Origin: Paenibacillus sp. MMS18-CY102
GTDB taxonomy: Bacteria; Bacillota; Bacilli; Paenibacillales; Paenibacillaceae
NCBI RefSeq assembly: GCF_009789195.1
Contig: NZ_WSTC01000040.1
Coordinates: forward strand, 1-49,703
Length of the DNA stretch: 49,703 bases
Direction: 5' to 3'
Position 1 is the stretch's first letter. Every line of letters begins with the position of its first letter. Positions 47,985 to 49,703 of the stretch are shown piece after piece. The notes under the pieces are model-generated. The model saw only the letters and a list, made by a program, of their open reading frames with translations, did not search any database and was not told the DNA's origin. The position numbers and the translations under genes were made by a program.

Positions 47985-48411
47985 TATATTGGTGGGCGAT
48001 TGGTTCACGAGACGATCTACATATTCTTGAAGGACTTGTTTCATTTCGTCATCATCGGCGGATTGGAGCTAGTCCTTTTTGGCGTTGATGATATTAATAA
48101 CAATTGATGCGTCGAGTAAGTTCGTCTGATTAAGAATTTCAGCTTGTTTTAATTCATATTACAGTGCTTCTTTGCGCTGAACAGCTATCTTGAGTTCTCG
48201 ATAACGCATTCACACCGGCTCTTAATGCTTCGATCCAATTAGCCAACCTCGTTAGAGACTAGTTCGCGTATTGTTATCTGTTCAATGTCCTCTTTACGAA
48301 TACTTGTATGTCCGCATTTTGATTGACATTTGTAATAGGTCAAAACGTCCTTTGGCTGCACTTTGTATTTGTATAGGTATTGCTAGAGTACAGTACCCCG
48401 CAATTTCATAT
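47985..48411 (-). pseudogene. decayed serine recombinase, C-terminal relic
   Basis: Minus-strand coding remains in broken frames. One segment (about 48239-48400) reads YYKCQSKCGHTSIRKEDIEQ, like the zinc-ribbon part of large serine recombinases, and ends at a stop. After it, other frames give ELKQAEILNQ, then past a TAG (48069-48071) DDDEMKQVLQEYVDRL, like the coiled-coil and end of the same family. Several stops and shifts interrupt it and the catalytic domain is absent. It abuts the 3' end of ssrA, a common integration site for mobile elements. The family call is from motif likeness only. Confidence 0.6.
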
Positions 48412-48517
48412 AGAAAATAAAAGTTGTAATACTTCACCGTGTCTAGGCAGCATGAATAATAAGGGGAGAGAAAACAAATAATTATGGAGGTGTTGGGGGA
48501 TAAAAGGAGGTTTTAAG

Positions 48518-49000
48518 GTGAGTGGTTTTTCTAATTGGGTTACGACAAACCAAGAAGGTGAAGAGCGTGGACCAATATTTGTCCCAGATGGACATGTAAT
48601 CTCAGGCGTTGAAGTCAAGGAACAGGCTGGGTTTGGCATCACAGATATTAGATTACACTTTCGTAAACATAATGACGATACTGGTGGGGTAACTCAAGTA
48701 ACTGGTTGGCTCACTAACGGCAATCACCACTGGATTAAAGATGAATACTTACCTAATGACAAATTGGTTATCGGAATTCAAGGGAAAGAACAAGCGGGGT
48801 TTGGTTTGGTAGATGTTCGTATGATATATAAAAATGATAATGGCTCCGCTACTAGCGCCCTTTTTAGCGAATGGGTTACCAAAAATCCTGTAGATGGCCA
48901 TGTAACTGATGCCTTGGTTCCGGATGGTACTTATACCTTTGGGATCGAAGGGCGAGAACAGGCAGGTTTCGGCATCGTAAATTTGCGGTTAGTGTATTAA
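48518..49000 (+). CDS. triple-repeat protein of unknown function
   Basis: Protein of 160 residues made of three repeats (about 4-48, 61-104, 116-160). Each opens with (S/G)(N/E)W(V/L)T-x-N and closes with G(I/V)-x-x-(K/R)EQAGFG(I/L)-x-(D/N)-x-R(L/M). EQAGFG begins at residues 35, 91 and 147, an exact 56-residue period. No signal peptide or membrane helix. GTG 48518 has AAAGGAGG. Threefold repeats of this size suggest a beta-prism or beta-trefoil-like fold, for instance lectin-like, but I recognise no family. AT-richer than the core genes and set between mobile remains, so probably acquired. Confidence 0.8.
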   Translation: MSGFSNWVTTNQEGEERGPIFVPDGHVISGVEVKEQAGFGITDIRLHFRKHNDDTGGVTQVTGWLTNGNHHWIKDEYLPNDKLVIGIQGKEQAGFGLVDVRMIYKNDNGSATSALFSEWVTKNPVDGHVTDALVPDGTYTFGIEGREQAGFGIVNLRLVY

Positions 49001-49006
49001 TTGTAA

Positions 49007-49031
49007 GGACCCTTTCCCCAGGGTCTTTTTT
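49007..49031 (+). terminator. terminator after the triple-repeat gene
   Basis: GGACCC / GGGTC stem around TTTCCCCA, then TTTTTT. Confidence 0.8.
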
Positions 49032-49108
49032 CTTTGGCTGGGACCAATACCGTATAGAAGCCCCTTTTTTTGATACAAGGTCAAAATTTTGTAATCGGTA
49101 AGCTATAG

Positions 49109-49483
49109 GATAGGAATAGTTTGGCTTATATTTTCCCGATTTGGTGGTACAGCATGCCAGCTATGTTAAAAGGGTATATCGACCGCGTGTGGAACAATGG
49201 CTATGCATACGGAACGGGCAAGCTTCATCATGAGCAGGTTTTGTGGCTTGGGCTGGCAGGTGCTTCATTTGAGCATTTTGAGAAAAGGAATTACGATAAA
49301 ATGCTTGCCCATCAGCTCAATGTTGGCATGGCTAATTACGCTGGAATCGCTAATTCCAAAGTAGAAATTTTGTATAACACGCTTGATGCTGACCTTAACG
49401 CTAGGGAGGGATTATTGAAACGAGCATATGATCTGGGCTTTCAGTATTCACAACTGAACAGGGACGTATTGACCTTGCCCTGA
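49109..49483 (+). pseudogene. NAD(P)H-quinone oxidoreductase (flavodoxin fold), truncated
   Basis: The reading frame after a TAG at 49106 gives about 120 residues with FPIWWYSMPAMLKGYIDRVW, the middle of MdaB/KefF-type flavodoxin-fold oxidoreductases. The first 70-80 residues, with the FMN phosphate-binding loop, are missing and there is no ribosome site; TTG 49121 is a chance codon. The stop TGA (49481-49483) falls exactly on the start of the IS end, so the C-terminus may be cut too. Confidence 0.75.
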
Positions 49484-49703
49484 AAAAGTAGACACGCAGA
49501 AACCCTCAATGACACCAATTAGTCTAATAGTTACATCTCTGCTCCGACCAGGAATGGCGGGACATAATTGTTGGAGGAATGCGTTCTCCGACGGTTGTAG
49601 AAAAGCTCGATGTATTCAAATACTGCCTTCTTAGCCTCAGCTCGCGTCTTGAATGTGTAATCATTGAGCCATTCCATCTTCAGTTTTCCCCAAAAGGATT
49701 CCA
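49481..49703 (-). mobile_element. IS3-family insertion sequence, partial
   Basis: The end TGAAAAAGTAGACA at 49481-49494 (reverse TGTCTACTTTTTCA) looks like an IS3-type terminus, followed inward by the transposase 3' end. The element continues past the window edge. Confidence 0.75.
49531..49703 (-). CDS. IS3-family transposase OrfB, C-terminal part
   Basis: Minus-strand frame ending at 49531. It reads ESFWGKLKMEWL, then FKTRAEAKKAVFEYIELFYN and RRRTHSS, the end of the DDE integrase domain of IS3-type OrfB, including the catalytic Glu in ESFW. The 5' part lies beyond the window. No breaks in the visible 57 codons, so it could be intact. Confidence 0.88.
   Translation of the reverse strand, partial: ESFWGKLKMEWLNDYTFKTRAEAKKAVFEYIELFYNRRRTHSSNNYVPPFLVGAEM

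Noticed and set aside
47820-48044. 74-residue minus-strand frame across the ssrA 3' end
   Set aside because: Its VEARGFEPLS part is antisense tmRNA; only the part beyond the terminator has recombinase-like sequence and is listed as a relic.

Overview
The window comes from a low-to-mid GC, spore-forming-type Firmicute, most likely Paenibacillus or a close relative (Paenibacillaceae). The grounds are gene order that follows the Bacillus subtilis hprK-lgt-ppaX / his / trxB / rapZ-yvcK-whiA-crh / clpP / cggR-gapA-pgk-tpiA-gpmI-eno / secG-rnr-smpB-ssrA neighbourhood, strong GGAGG ribosome sites, sigma-A type promoters, a short-form HisG with HisZ, and a CggR operator of the Bacillus type. All functional calls are from reading the sequence and remembered family features; no database search was run.

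Left edge (1-931): the 3' end of a 23S rRNA, a spacer in which I cannot find an intact 5S rRNA, and six tRNA genes (Met, Val, Asp, Phe, Tyr, Lys) closed by a terminator. From 1076 to 9106 come tagO-type glycosyl-phosphate transferase, a PucR-like regulator, the shared sugar-importer ATPase MsmX/UgpC, hprK-lgt-ppaX-yvoF and a membrane acyltransferase. From 9337 to 16131 lies the histidine operon hisZ-G-D-B-H-F-IE-J, from which hisA is missing at its usual place between hisH and hisF. Then prs, a TPR protein, trxB, glucokinase, rapZ-yvcK-whiA and an HPr/Crh-family gene whose product carries the catalytic His15 that classical Crh lacks.

The middle (25045-30078) is less conserved: a minus-strand diguanylate cyclase plus sugar-binding lipoprotein pair, and a PurA-like enzyme with several altered substrate-site positions, divergent from a LysR regulator. 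Then clpP with a CtsR-type operator, tRNA-Arg, and the glycolytic block cggR-gapA-pgk-tpiA-gpmI-eno. A CggR-type operator stands before cggR, and a dense array of perfect hairpins stands between gapA and pgk. Further on are a sugar isomerase and ROK fructokinase pair, secG, a MerR regulator and RNase R with a Gly/Arg-rich tail of about 375 residues.

The right end is the most unusual. The rnr-smpB spacer (about 980 bp) holds two near-identical terminators with compensatory stem changes, four copies of a 19-bp dyad CATTGTA-N5-TACAATG, and a tiny minus-strand gene too short for ordinary gene finding. smpB and ssrA (tmRNA) follow, and a 20-bp promoter element is shared by the two. Behind ssrA is a decayed serine-recombinase relic, then a protein made of three 56-residue repeats, a flavodoxin-fold oxidoreductase remnant, and an IS3-type element running off the edge.

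The genes join carbon sensing (HprK, HPr/Crh-like protein, YvcK, GlcK, CggR), lower glycolysis, histidine and PRPP supply, and protein/RNA quality control (ClpP, RNase R, SmpB, tmRNA).
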